From assembly GCA_964517465.1 (NCBI GenBank), contig CAZFEK010000018.1:1-64000 (forward strand): a stretch of 64,000 nucleotides of DNA, given 5' to 3'. Source of the DNA: JACPUX01 sp964517465 (GTDB lineage: Bacteria > Pseudomonadota > Gammaproteobacteria > Burkholderiales > Casimicrobiaceae). The notes beneath the pieces were generated by a model, which had not been told where the DNA came from, made no database searches, and saw only the letters and a list, made by a program, of their open reading frames with translations. Of the stretch, positions 31,573-39,940 are shown one piece after another (within the stretch, counting starts at the first letter, position 1; each line of letters starts with the position of its first letter). The translations under genes and the position numbers were made by a program.

Positions 31573-32214
31573 TCAGCGCATTGCGTCGAGGCGATGCCAG
31601 CCATTGTTCGCCCAGCGGTAATAGGTGCCCGCCTGGTCCTGCACGTAGTAGTTGTGGCCATCGCGATAAACCTCGCCCGCGCGTTGCGCATAAGGCAGGT
31701 TGTAGGTCTGGCCGCTGTAGGGATCGCGATAATGCGCGTTGCCGCGGATGGCGGTGTTCGAGTAGTTGGCCATTGCGGCCGAAGTGCGGGCGGAATTGTT
31801 CGCCCAGCCGGCGTTGTAGTTGGCGTAGCCCGACTGTACCGTGGCGTGGGCGCGCTGGTTGCCTTCGAATTGCCGGCGCTGTGCGTCAAACCCGCCCTGG
31901 ACATTGGTTCCCGCGGCGGTCATCAGATCATAGTAGGCGAATTGCTCAAAGCTGATATTGCGCTGCCCCGAGGCGAGGAGCTGCTGATACTGCGCGCGCA
32001 GCCGCGGACCGTTGACGGCCAGGTGGCGCTGCCAAAGCTGCTGCTGACTCATTTGGTTCTGGTACTGCAGAGCGCCCAATTGGGCATTGAATTGGCTGTC
32101 GAAGGCCATGTTGGCGGCCATCATGTCCTGCCAGGCGTAAGCGCTGGATGAGCCGACGGCCGCAGCGGCCAGGGCCAGGGCGGAAACGTGTTGCTTGAGG
32201 GTGCGAATGTTCAT
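31573..32214 (-). CDS. Secreted Gln/Asn/Tyr-rich protein of unknown function
   Basis: A 213-residue protein with a signal peptide (residues about 1-27, cleaving after SAYA). The mature part is rich in Gln, Asn, Ala and Tyr, with QLGALQYQNQMSQQQLWQRH and a Tyr-rich C-terminal half (YRDPYSGQTYNLPY, NYYVQDQAGTYYRW). It resembles no family I know. It is flanked by the regulator gene (94 bases upstream) and by the rhodanese lipoprotein (30 bases downstream), so a shared transcript is possible. Confidence 0.7.
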   Translation of the reverse strand: MNIRTLKQHVSALALAAAAVGSSSAYAWQDMMAANMAFDSQFNAQLGALQYQNQMSQQQLWQRHLAVNGPRLRAQYQQLLASGQRNISFEQFAYYDLMTAAGTNVQGGFDAQRRQFEGNQRAHATVQSGYANYNAGWANNSARTSAAMANYSNTAIRGNAHYRDPYSGQTYNLPYAQRAGEVYRDGHNYYVQDQAGTYYRWANNGWHRLDAMR

Positions 32215-32307
32215 GGTGATCTCCTTTGGGTTGAGGTACTCGGTGAGTACGTGTGCCCATTATTCGCACCGCAGAGATCGGCGTCCTTAAGGCGGTCTTA
32301 ATCGTTT

Positions 32308-34875
32308 CTATCGAGGCTCGAAAGGCGAATAGGGTGGTGCAAACGAAGTGCCTGCAGCGATCTCGGCCAAAGCGCAGGCTTGGGCGGGCGTGAGCGCGGC
32401 GCCCAAGAGGAGTTCGGCGCGCAGCTCCTGCGGCGCGAGGTGTTCTTCGATCAAGGCCCAAGCTTGGGCTCGGGCGCGCGCCTCGTTGGGTTCGCGGGCC
32501 TGGTGGTCGGCGGCGTAGGCGGCGTCGGCAAAAGCCAGGAGGCTTGCGGCCGCCTTGTGTTGATGGCGTTTTGCCGCCAAGAGAGCGAGCGCGTCTGCGG
32601 CCGAACTCAGGTAGAGATAATCGAGCTGCCGGGTCAAGCTGCAGAATTGTCCGGCGACGGATGCGGCCTCGTCGACTCGGCTTGTCGCCAGCAGGGCAAG
32701 CAACAGATTGCCTAAAGCGATCGCCCGAGTCACGCCATGGCGGCGCGGCAAGCGGTCCAGCAGTTCGCGGCCGCGGCGGATGGCTTCTTCGGGATCGTCG
32801 GCGATCAACGCGACATCGGCCAGATTGCCCAGGGCAGCAAAGGTGTCCCGCTCCGAGCCGCAGGCTTTCGCGAGTGCCAGGCGAGTGAGGTTCGCCGCGC
32901 GCGCGGCGGCTACGTCCTGGGCGTGCGAGGCGAGACCCCCGGCGACTTTGGCGAGGATCAAGCGCACCGCCGGCGGCCAGGCCGGATCCTCGATCGCTTC
33001 CATGCGCGCATGGGCGGAGCGCGCTTCGGGTGTGTCGGCTCGGTAGCTAAAGGCGAGATGACCCAGCGCGAGGTAGAGCCCACGGCTGTCGGCCGTCGCT
33101 TCAAACGCGGCGATGGCGCGCAGCGCCGCATCTCGGCTTTCGGTGCTGGAGATTTCACCGGCAAGTTGCGCCCAGCCCTCGAGCGCGCGGGCCAGAAGCG
33201 GGGTGGGCGCGTCTTCGCCGGTCTTGGCAATGGCGGCGCGCACGCGGCGCAGCGCCTCCGGGTGCAGTGACAAAGCGCGCCACAGCCTTGCCGAAGCACC
33301 GCTCAGGCTAAGGGCCAGTTGCGGTTCGTGTTCTTGCGCCCAGTCGAGCGCGGCGCGCAAGTTGTCGAGCTCGGGCTCGTAGCGCTTCACGAAGTCTGAT
33401 TCGGACAGGGTCCAGCAATCCTCTGCGGCTGGTTCAAAGGTCGCGGCGACGAGGTGCGCGTGGCGCGACTTCTGAGTTTGCGCTTCGCCGGCCTCGGTCA
33501 GGCGATCGAGCGCATAGGCGCGGGGCGTTTCCAGGAGGCGGTAACGGGGCGGGTCGCCCTCGTCGGCGCTAACCAGTGAGCGGTCGACCAGATCGGCGAG
33601 AGCGTCGATCGCGTCCCAGGTTTCGGCCTTTTCGTCGGCGATGAGCTGACTCGCCAACTCGAGCCCGAAAGTTCCCGGGCACACCGCGAGCCTCTGTAAT
33701 GCGCGTCGCTGGGCCGGGTCGAGGAGCTGATAGCTCCAGTCCATCGCGGCCTGCAAAGTCTGCTGTCGTTCGGGAAGATCGCTTCGTGCCGCGCGCAAGA
33801 GCGAAAGCCGTTCGCCCAGGCGCTCGGCTACGCCCTTGGCGCCGAGCACCGCGGCTCGCGCGGCAGCGAGCTCGATCGCCAGCGCCACGCCCTCCAGTGC
33901 GCGAACGATGGCCAGCACCGCGTCCAGGTTCTGCTCGTCGAGCCGGAAATGGCGGTTGGCCGACGATGCACGCTGACAAAAGAGTGCCATGGCCGGGTAA
34001 TTGCGAGCCGAATCTGCGCTCATGCTCTCGTCCGGCGGCGGGCAGGCCAGCGCGCCCAGGCGATAGACCTGCTCGTTGGAGAGTTTCAGCGGCACTTGGC
34101 TCGTGACGATCACGGTGAGCTGCTCGCATTGTGCGAGAAGCCGCTGAACCAAACGGGCCACGTCCGCGGCGAGGTGCTCGGCGTTGTCGAGCAGGAGGCA
34201 AAGCTGCAAGGGACGCAGGCTGGCCGCCAAAGCGTTGCCGGCATCTTCGCCCGCCGCCATAGGCAGCTCGGCGGCCTGGGCGATGGCGCCGGGCAAAAGC
34301 GCGGGCTCGCGCAAAGGCGCGAGCTCAACGATCGCCGCCCCATCAGCGTAGGCGCCGCTGATTTCAGCGAGAAGGGCTTGCGCCAGCCGCGTTTTGCCGA
34401 TGCCGCCGGGCCCGGTGAGGGTGATGAGACGATGTGCGCCCAGCAGCGATCTGAGCTCGATCAAATCATGTTCGCGGCCCAGGAGCTTGGCACCTTTTGG
34501 CATCGGCTGCGGCGAACGCTCGGGCAGGTTCACACCGGCGGGTGGTCCATTGCGAGCGGCCGGCCTGGCTCCGGCGATTTCCACCGGCGCGGTGAAGCGG
34601 TATCCGCGGCCCGGCACCGTAGCGATCGCGTCCGCGCCCAGGAGTTTGCGCAAGGCGCTCATGTGCACATGCAAGTTGCCCTCTTCCACTACGATCTTGC
34701 CCCACACGGCGTCGAGCAGATCGTCTTTGCTGACCAGCTTCCCGGCGCGTTCCACCAAAACCAGCAGCATGTCGAAGGCGCGGGCGCCGAGGTTGGCGGG
34801 TTTACCGCCAAGGAGCAGCAAGCGCTCGGCGGGCTGGAGTTCGGCGTCGTTGAAGCGGTAGCGGGTGGCGGACAT
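32308..34875 (-). CDS. Winged-helix transcriptional regulator with AAA/NB-ARC-type ATPase and helical-repeat C-terminus
   Basis: An 855-residue regulator. Residues about 5-100 form an OmpR/CadC-type winged helix (ARAFDMLLVLVERAGKLVSKDDLLDAVWG, HVHMSALRKLLG, PGRGYRFTAPVE). A P-loop (TGPGGIGKTRLAQALL) opens an ATPase domain of about 300 residues with Walker B-like LCLLLDNAEHLA. The rest is helical with TPR-like spacing. This architecture is of the STAND type seen in AfsR-like activators. Its ligand and targets are unknown, and the adjacent secreted protein is the obvious candidate target. Confidence 0.85.
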   Translation of the reverse strand: MSATRYRFNDAELQPAERLLLLGGKPANLGARAFDMLLVLVERAGKLVSKDDLLDAVWGKIVVEEGNLHVHMSALRKLLGADAIATVPGRGYRFTAPVEIAGARPAARNGPPAGVNLPERSPQPMPKGAKLLGREHDLIELRSLLGAHRLITLTGPGGIGKTRLAQALLAEISGAYADGAAIVELAPLREPALLPGAIAQAAELPMAAGEDAGNALAASLRPLQLCLLLDNAEHLAADVARLVQRLLAQCEQLTVIVTSQVPLKLSNEQVYRLGALACPPPDESMSADSARNYPAMALFCQRASSANRHFRLDEQNLDAVLAIVRALEGVALAIELAAARAAVLGAKGVAERLGERLSLLRAARSDLPERQQTLQAAMDWSYQLLDPAQRRALQRLAVCPGTFGLELASQLIADEKAETWDAIDALADLVDRSLVSADEGDPPRYRLLETPRAYALDRLTEAGEAQTQKSRHAHLVAATFEPAAEDCWTLSESDFVKRYEPELDNLRAALDWAQEHEPQLALSLSGASARLWRALSLHPEALRRVRAAIAKTGEDAPTPLLARALEGWAQLAGEISSTESRDAALRAIAAFEATADSRGLYLALGHLAFSYRADTPEARSAHARMEAIEDPAWPPAVRLILAKVAGGLASHAQDVAAARAANLTRLALAKACGSERDTFAALGNLADVALIADDPEEAIRRGRELLDRLPRRHGVTRAIALGNLLLALLATSRVDEAASVAGQFCSLTRQLDYLYLSSAADALALLAAKRHQHKAAASLLAFADAAYAADHQAREPNEARARAQAWALIEEHLAPQELRAELLLGAALTPAQACALAEIAAGTSFAPPYSPFEPR

Positions 34876-35004
34876 GGGTTGGCGCGAGCGCGGCCGGAAG
34901 GCGCGCGAACCTCATGCTATCGAGCGAAGGCAAGGCGCGCAAGACGTGGCGCCGCGGTTCGCGCGAGAGCAAGGACGGCATTCAGCCCGCGCTCAAGAAG
35001 CCAG

Positions 35005-36840
35005 TCAAGGACGCAGCGCTGCCGGGTCGCTTTCGTCGTAGAGCTTGCTCACCAGGGCAGCGCGGCGGGTCAGCACCGCCTTTTGATTGATATAGCCCTT
35101 GTCAGTGATTTCGTTGGCGTCGATCGACGGCGGCTCGGCCATCAACAACGCTCGGCTGGCGTGCTGAGAGCTGCCGCCGCGTTGGTCGCGCAGCTGCCGC
35201 AATCCCCTGAGAATGTGGTCGCGCACGCGGGCGTCGCCGAGCACTACGTCGAGCGGCGCATCGGCAGGGAAGTCGGGGCAAAGGCTGCGGCAGCCCGCGG
35301 GGTTGGCGAAGATCAGCAAGCCCACATCCGCGCGATCATGCCCCGCAACGACGATGTCTTGCGCCACCGGCGCCAGGAGCGCCAAGGCCTGCACGCGCAA
35401 GGCGCCCACATGCACCCAAATGCCGCTCATGAGCTTGAAGTCTTCGGCAATGCGCCCGTCGAATTCGATGCCTTTGGCAGGCTCGCTTGGGTCGGCGAAT
35501 TTGCCGGCATCGCCGATCAAGTAGAAGCCTTCCGCGTCAAAAGCGAGCTTGGTGAGTTCCGGGCGCCGCCAATAGCCGGGTGTGACGTTCGGGCCGCGCA
35601 CCCGCATCTCGAGCTTGCCTTCACGTGGGGTGAGCTTGAGTTCGATACCGGGCGCCGGTAGTCCGATGACTCCGGCGCGTTCGATCTCGAAATGGACGCT
35701 GGTTACCAAAGGGGCGGTCTCCGTCGCCCCCCAGGCGGAAACCATCACCGTGCGTTGGCCGCGGGCCTGGATCGAAAGCGCTTCCAGTTTCTCCCACAAG
35801 TTCTGCGGCAGCGCCGCCGCGGCGTAGAAAATGAGCTGCAGACGCCGGAAGAAATTCGCCCGCAAAGTCTCATCCCTGTCCAGAAACGGAATGAGGGCGT
35901 CGAAGCCGCGCGGCACGTTGAAGTAAATCGTCGGAGAAATCTCGCGCAAGTTGGCAACGGTCTTTTCAATCAGGCCGGGCACGGGCTTGCCTTCATCGAT
36001 ATAGAGCGAGCCGCCGTTGGCGAGCACTAGATTGAAATTGTGGTTGGCGCCGAAGGTGTGGTTCCAAGGCAGCCAATCGACGATCACCGGTGGAGTTTCA
36101 GCAAGGAAGGGCCAAAGTTGCTGTATCGCCTGCTGGTTGGAGCAGAGCATGCGCTGGGTGTTGATCACGCCCTTGGGTACGCCGGTGGAACCGGAAGTGA
36201 AAAGGAACTTGGCAATGGTGTCGGGCGTAATGCGGGCGTATGCAGCCTCGATCTCGGGGCCGGCGGCAGTCGCCAGCAAGTCGGCAAAAGCGGTCGCCTT
36301 GCGTCCGGCGGGGATATGGCCGCCAAGCACGAGCTCTGCGTCGCCCCAATCGATTGCATCGAGGACCGCGGCGAATTTGGCTCCGTCGCTGGCGTAAACG
36401 AGCCCGGGCTGCAGCAACGAAACGATCGCCCGAATGGTGGCGAAGTCGCGCGACATCAGGGAATACGCGGGTGACACCGGAGCGATCGGCACGCCGGCGT
36501 GCATTGCGCCCAGCATCAAGAGACCGTGGTCAACCGAGTTATCGGAGAGTACCAGCACCGGCCGGTCCGCCGACAGGCCGCGGCGCAAGAGCGCTGTGCC
36601 GATGGAGCGGGCGGCCGCGAGCGCTTCGGGAAAAGTGACCCGACGCCAATCGCTGCCCGCGCGCTCGGCCAGAAATATTGCTTGCGGCCGCTCGCTCGCC
36701 CAACGTTCGAGGTGCTCGCCCAAGCAGCGTGGATACGGCGCCAATTCCAGCGGCGAGCGCAGGATCATGTCGCCGCCGGCGCGGTGCTCGAGGGTGACCG
36801 CGGCCGGGGCGAAGGCTATGCTGGCGAAGCCAGGTTTCAT
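35005..36840 (-). CDS. Feruloyl-CoA synthase
   Basis: A 611-residue AMP-forming acyl-CoA ligase. The adenylate signature FTSGSTGVPKGVINTQ, the QQAIQQLWPFL block and the GATETAPLV motif are those of the feruloyl-CoA/4-hydroxycinnamate ligase group. The length, with an extended N-terminal segment, also fits that group. The enzyme would activate ferulate or related hydroxycinnamates to CoA thioesters for aromatic catabolism. Its ATG follows the solute-binding-protein stop with one base between, so the two are cotranscribed. No downstream hydratase (ech) or vanillin dehydrogenase is visible in the window. Confidence 0.85.
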   Translation of the reverse strand: MKPGFASIAFAPAAVTLEHRAGGDMILRSPLELAPYPRCLGEHLERWASERPQAIFLAERAGSDWRRVTFPEALAAARSIGTALLRRGLSADRPVLVLSDNSVDHGLLMLGAMHAGVPIAPVSPAYSLMSRDFATIRAIVSLLQPGLVYASDGAKFAAVLDAIDWGDAELVLGGHIPAGRKATAFADLLATAAGPEIEAAYARITPDTIAKFLFTSGSTGVPKGVINTQRMLCSNQQAIQQLWPFLAETPPVIVDWLPWNHTFGANHNFNLVLANGGSLYIDEGKPVPGLIEKTVANLREISPTIYFNVPRGFDALIPFLDRDETLRANFFRRLQLIFYAAAALPQNLWEKLEALSIQARGQRTVMVSAWGATETAPLVTSVHFEIERAGVIGLPAPGIELKLTPREGKLEMRVRGPNVTPGYWRRPELTKLAFDAEGFYLIGDAGKFADPSEPAKGIEFDGRIAEDFKLMSGIWVHVGALRVQALALLAPVAQDIVVAGHDRADVGLLIFANPAGCRSLCPDFPADAPLDVVLGDARVRDHILRGLRQLRDQRGGSSQHASRALLMAEPPSIDANEITDKGYINQKAVLTRRAALVSKLYDESDPAALRP

Positions 36841-36841
36841 C

Positions 36842-37972
36842 TTACTTCAGAAGTTTCCAGTCGCCATTGGCAACCGTGGCCATGATCACGGCGCGGCCGT
36901 CGAAGCCGTTGTGGTCAGCCGGCGTGGTGTTGTACACGCCATGCGCCGCGGGGAGTTCCTTGACGTTTTCCAGCGCTTCGCGCAAGGCGGCGCGGAACTC
37001 CGCGGTGCCGGGCTTGGCCTTTTTCATCGCTTCGGGCACCGCGCGGGTCAGCAGGAGGAAGGCATCATAAGCATGTGCGCCAAAGGTGCTTCGGCTGTTG
37101 GCGCCATGTGCTCCTTCATAAATTTTCACATAGTCGAGCGCGGGTTTCTTCGAGGGGTGGGAGTCCGGCAATTGCTCGGCGAGCAGCATCGGGCCGACTG
37201 GGAAAATGGTCCCCTCGACGTTTTTGCCACCGACGCGCAAAAAGTCGCGATTGGCGATGCCGTGCGTTTGGTAGAACTTGCCTTTGTAGCCACGTTCCAC
37301 CAGGGTGGATTGCGGCAGCACCGCGGGCGTTCCCGAACCGGCGATCAGCACGGCATCCGGGTTGGCCGCCATGATTTTGAGGGCTTGTCCGGCGACGCTG
37401 GTGTCGTTACGTTGGTAGCGCTCTTGCGCGACGATTTTGATGCCCTTGGGCTCGGCCGCTCCCTGAATGGCTTTGACCCAGAGGTCGCCGTAGGGATCGG
37501 CATAGCCGATGAACCCGACGGTTTTCACGCCGTTGGCGGCCATGTGCTCGGCAATCGCCTTGGCCATGAGGCCGAAATTCTGTGGCGTCGAAAAAATCCA
37601 AGCCCCTTTTTCGCCCGCCGGCGGCACCGGGGCCATGGCGATCTGCGGAGTCTTGGTTTCGGCGGCCACTTCCAGCATGGCCATGGAGGTCGGGGTCGTG
37701 GTCGACCCGATCAGCACGTCGGCTTTATCTTCAGACGCAAATTTGCGCGCGTTCTTGACCGCCGTGGTGGGGTCCGTAGCGTCATCCAAGAGCACCCATT
37801 TCACCTTTTCGCTGCCGATGTTCTGCGGCAAGAGCGCCACGGTGTTTTTTTCCGGAATGCCCAGGGAAGCGGCGGGGCCGGTGGCAGAAACGCTCACGCC
37901 GATGGTGATGTCGGCATGCGCCAAACTGACGCAGGCCGAGGCAAACAATGCAAAAACGAGACGACGCAACAT
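36842..37972 (-). CDS. Branched-chain-amino-acid/aromatic-type ABC transporter substrate-binding protein
   Basis: A 376-residue periplasmic binding protein of the LivJ-type Leu/Ile/Val-binding fold. The signal peptide spans about 1-20 (VSLAHA). The core begins with ITIGVSVSATGPAASLG and includes WVLLDDATDPTTAVKNARKF. The strong AGGAGG ribosome site precedes the ATG at 37972. A longer reading to 38041 covers the promoter and is rejected. Such proteins bind aromatic acids in several soil bacteria, and the neighbour gene supports ferulate or related hydroxycinnamates as ligand (inference). No permease or ATPase gene is visible nearby. Confidence 0.87.
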   Translation of the reverse strand: MLRRLVFALFASACVSLAHADITIGVSVSATGPAASLGIPEKNTVALLPQNIGSEKVKWVLLDDATDPTTAVKNARKFASEDKADVLIGSTTTPTSMAMLEVAAETKTPQIAMAPVPPAGEKGAWIFSTPQNFGLMAKAIAEHMAANGVKTVGFIGYADPYGDLWVKAIQGAAEPKGIKIVAQERYQRNDTSVAGQALKIMAANPDAVLIAGSGTPAVLPQSTLVERGYKGKFYQTHGIANRDFLRVGGKNVEGTIFPVGPMLLAEQLPDSHPSKKPALDYVKIYEGAHGANSRSTFGAHAYDAFLLLTRAVPEAMKKAKPGTAEFRAALREALENVKELPAAHGVYNTTPADHNGFDGRAVIMATVANGDWKLLK

Positions 37973-38036
37973 GCTCAATTCCTCCTGAAAGAAACGCGGG
38001 CGAATGGATGAAATAGTGCTCCCCCGGTTGACCGTC

Positions 38037-38089
38037 ACCATACGCTCAGCGCTCTGACTTTGTCAAACGGTTGTTAGGGAAGTTAGTAT
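38037..38089. promoter_or_regulatory. Divergent promoters sharing a -35 region (TetR and transport operon)
   Basis: On the minus strand TTGACA (38066 to 38061) is followed after 18 bases by TATGGT (38042 to 38037). On the plus strand TTGTCA (38060-38065) is followed after 18 bases by TAGTAT (38084-38089). The two -35 boxes overlap inside the palindrome TTTGTCAAA (38059-38067). Transcription from the two promoters would therefore compete or be jointly controlled. Confidence 0.55.
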
Positions 38090-38099
38090 TTGCTAAAGT

Positions 38100-38960
38100 G
38101 TGCCGATGGGAACATCTGCCCGAACCAAGGAAACCCGCTTGGCGGTCGAACGGGCTGCCTTGACCCAAGCGCGGCAACATCCGGAGTGGGGCCAAGCGCG
38201 AGTAGCTGCCGCCCTGACGGCCCAGGGTCTAAAGGTCAGCCCAGGCGGAGTGCGCTGCATATGGCAGCGTCACGGCTTGGCCACCGCGAGCGAAAGAGCC
38301 CGCGCCTTGCGCAAGCTGCGCGGGGAGCGCTTGACCGCGGGACAAGAGCACGCGCTCAAAAGGATAGAGGCGCGCCGAGGCGGAAGAGCGGATGACGAGG
38401 AGCCGGCCGCCAGCCGGGAGCGCCTGTTGGGAATCGCCGGACGGGAGTTCAGCCGCAAAGGATTTGCCCGAACCTCGATGCGGGATATCGCCAAGGCGGC
38501 GGGAATACAGGCCGGATCGCTCTACTACCATTTCGGATCAAAAGACGAGTTGTTTCTGGCCGCGCATGCCGCCGGTATGGCCGAAGTGATGCGCGCCATA
38601 GAGGCCGCGCTGGCGTCGGTGCGCGGCCCCTGGGAACGCTTGGAGCAAGCCTGCGCGGTCCACGTTCAGCATCTCGTTTCCGGCAACGACCTCACCGTGT
38701 GGACCGGTGCCGCGCTCTTTTTGTTTAATTCGCCGGAAATGCAAAAGGAGTTGCGGGCCGACCGGGATCGCTTCGAGGGCATCTACCGCCAATTGATCGC
38801 CGCCTTGCCGCTGCCGCCAGGGATAGACCGCGGGCTGCTGCGCTTGCAACTCCTGGGCGCGCTCAATTGGACGCGCACCTGGTATCGCGCGGGCAAACGG
38901 AGTCCGGGGGAGATTGCGCGGCACTTGGTAAAGGTGTTGCGCATGCCCTTGGGCGGGTAG
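38100..38960 (+). CDS. TetR-family regulator with an N-terminal IS481-transposase-like HTH
   Basis: A 286-residue protein with a GTG at 38100 or an ATG at 38106. Residues about 1-95 resemble the N-terminal helix-turn-helix of IS481-type transposases (HPEWGQARVAAALTAQGLKV, SPGGVRCIWQRHGL, and a late ERLTAGQEHALKRIE segment). Residues about 100-280 form a TetR regulator with HTH (RTSMRDIAKAAGIQAGSLYY, HFGSKDELF) and a helical ligand domain. There is no DDE catalytic core, so it cannot transpose. It is divergent from the ferulate-type operon and probably represses it. Confidence 0.82.
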   Translation: MPMGTSARTKETRLAVERAALTQARQHPEWGQARVAAALTAQGLKVSPGGVRCIWQRHGLATASERARALRKLRGERLTAGQEHALKRIEARRGGRADDEEPAASRERLLGIAGREFSRKGFARTSMRDIAKAAGIQAGSLYYHFGSKDELFLAAHAAGMAEVMRAIEAALASVRGPWERLEQACAVHVQHLVSGNDLTVWTGAALFLFNSPEMQKELRADRDRFEGIYRQLIAALPLPPGIDRGLLRLQLLGALNWTRTWYRAGKRSPGEIARHLVKVLRMPLGG

Positions 38961-39027
38961 GCGCGCGGGGATGCCGGCAGGCTTTCATGCGAAAATAGCA
39001 CGGAGGATTAGCTAGACGCGTGGGTCA

Positions 39028-39770
39028 ATGCAAAGCCAACAGCTCTACGACGGGTTTACCCCGGATCTATTGCCGCTCATCCTGCTTGAAGCGGGGCGGG
39101 TGATAGAGGTCGGATGCAGTAAGGGGCATTGGCGCAAGGGTATCGCAAGCTCAGTCCCGGTTGCGAATAGGTGGGGATCGATTTGAACTCCAAAAGCGCT
39201 GCCCTTGCGAAGGGCAGGTGTAATCGCGTGGTGACGGGCGCGATTGAGAATCCAGACGAAGCTGAGTTTCAGGCCCTGTTTCCGGCCGATTGCTGGATAT
39301 TTGGCAATGTGCTTGAACATCGCGCCGATCTTTGGGGGGCTCCCCGTGCTGACCCGGGTAGGAATGGCGCTCGATTCCTGCCTGATCGCCCTGATTCGCA
39401 ATGCCCAATACTGGTTCGTGCAGGCACACCTCCCGACGGGAGGGTTTCGAATTATGAGGAAACCGAATTGATGGACCGAACGCACCTGCGCTGGTTCACC
39501 GGGACAACCATCATCGAAAATTTTGGCAGCTTGGCGTTGCGCGTCGTCAGTGCTCGGCCGTGGAACTTCAATGAATCGAGTCGTGAACTAATCATGGAAG
39601 ACATACGGGCGCTTGCTCAAGCTCTCGGTGCCAGTCTCGGCGCCGCAGTTCGTGAAGTCCTTGCGTGGCGCCGTAACGTTGCAGATAGCGGGCGAATTCT
39701 CGCGCGAATATGGGGAGAAGCGCCTTGCATGTCCTCCGTTTTGGAACAAGGTGGGCATGGCGAGTTGTAA
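39028..39770 (+). pseudogene. Decayed SAM-dependent methyltransferase
   Basis: The first 33 codons read MQSQQLYDGFTPDLLPL, and then the SAM motif VIEVGCSKG. After position 39125 the family text continues only in another frame (ALAQGYRKLSPGCE), then meets TAG at 39168-39170, and then resumes as VGIDLNSKSAALAKG. A further pair of frame changes occurs between about 39345 and 39455, where SCLIALIRNAQYWFV lies in a different frame from MDRTHLRWFTGTTI. At least one small deletion, one nonsense codon and two more shifts are needed, so it is inactive. An 'ATG' downstream at 39171 gives an apparent 199-residue frame. Confidence 0.8.
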
Positions 39771-39940
39771 TCCCCCAACTGACTCCTCGCCTCGTTTCCG
39801 CTTCAGAAGTGCGACTATTTTTCAAATTAATGACCAACTCGCGAAATTGCCCGACGATGGCAGGCGTGAGTTACGGCCACCCGTTGCGCGCAATTCGATC
39901 CAGATTGGACGGCGTTGAGCAGTAATCGGAGGAAGGAATC
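39771..39940 (+). other. Gap with possible remnant, between methyltransferase and glycosyltransferase
   Basis: About 170 bases. One frame reads FQINDQLAKLPDDGRRELRPPVARNSIQIG, which resembles a fragment of a glycosyltransferase-type protein. It stops near 39918 and has no start. A GGAGGAAGGAATC ribosome site for the next gene lies at its end. I regard the fragment as a decayed relic. Confidence 0.35.

Noticed and set aside
38100..38400. Intact IS481 insertion sequence
   Set aside because: Only the HTH-type N-terminus is present, with no DDE core or terminal inverted repeats seen. It is continuous with a TetR gene.
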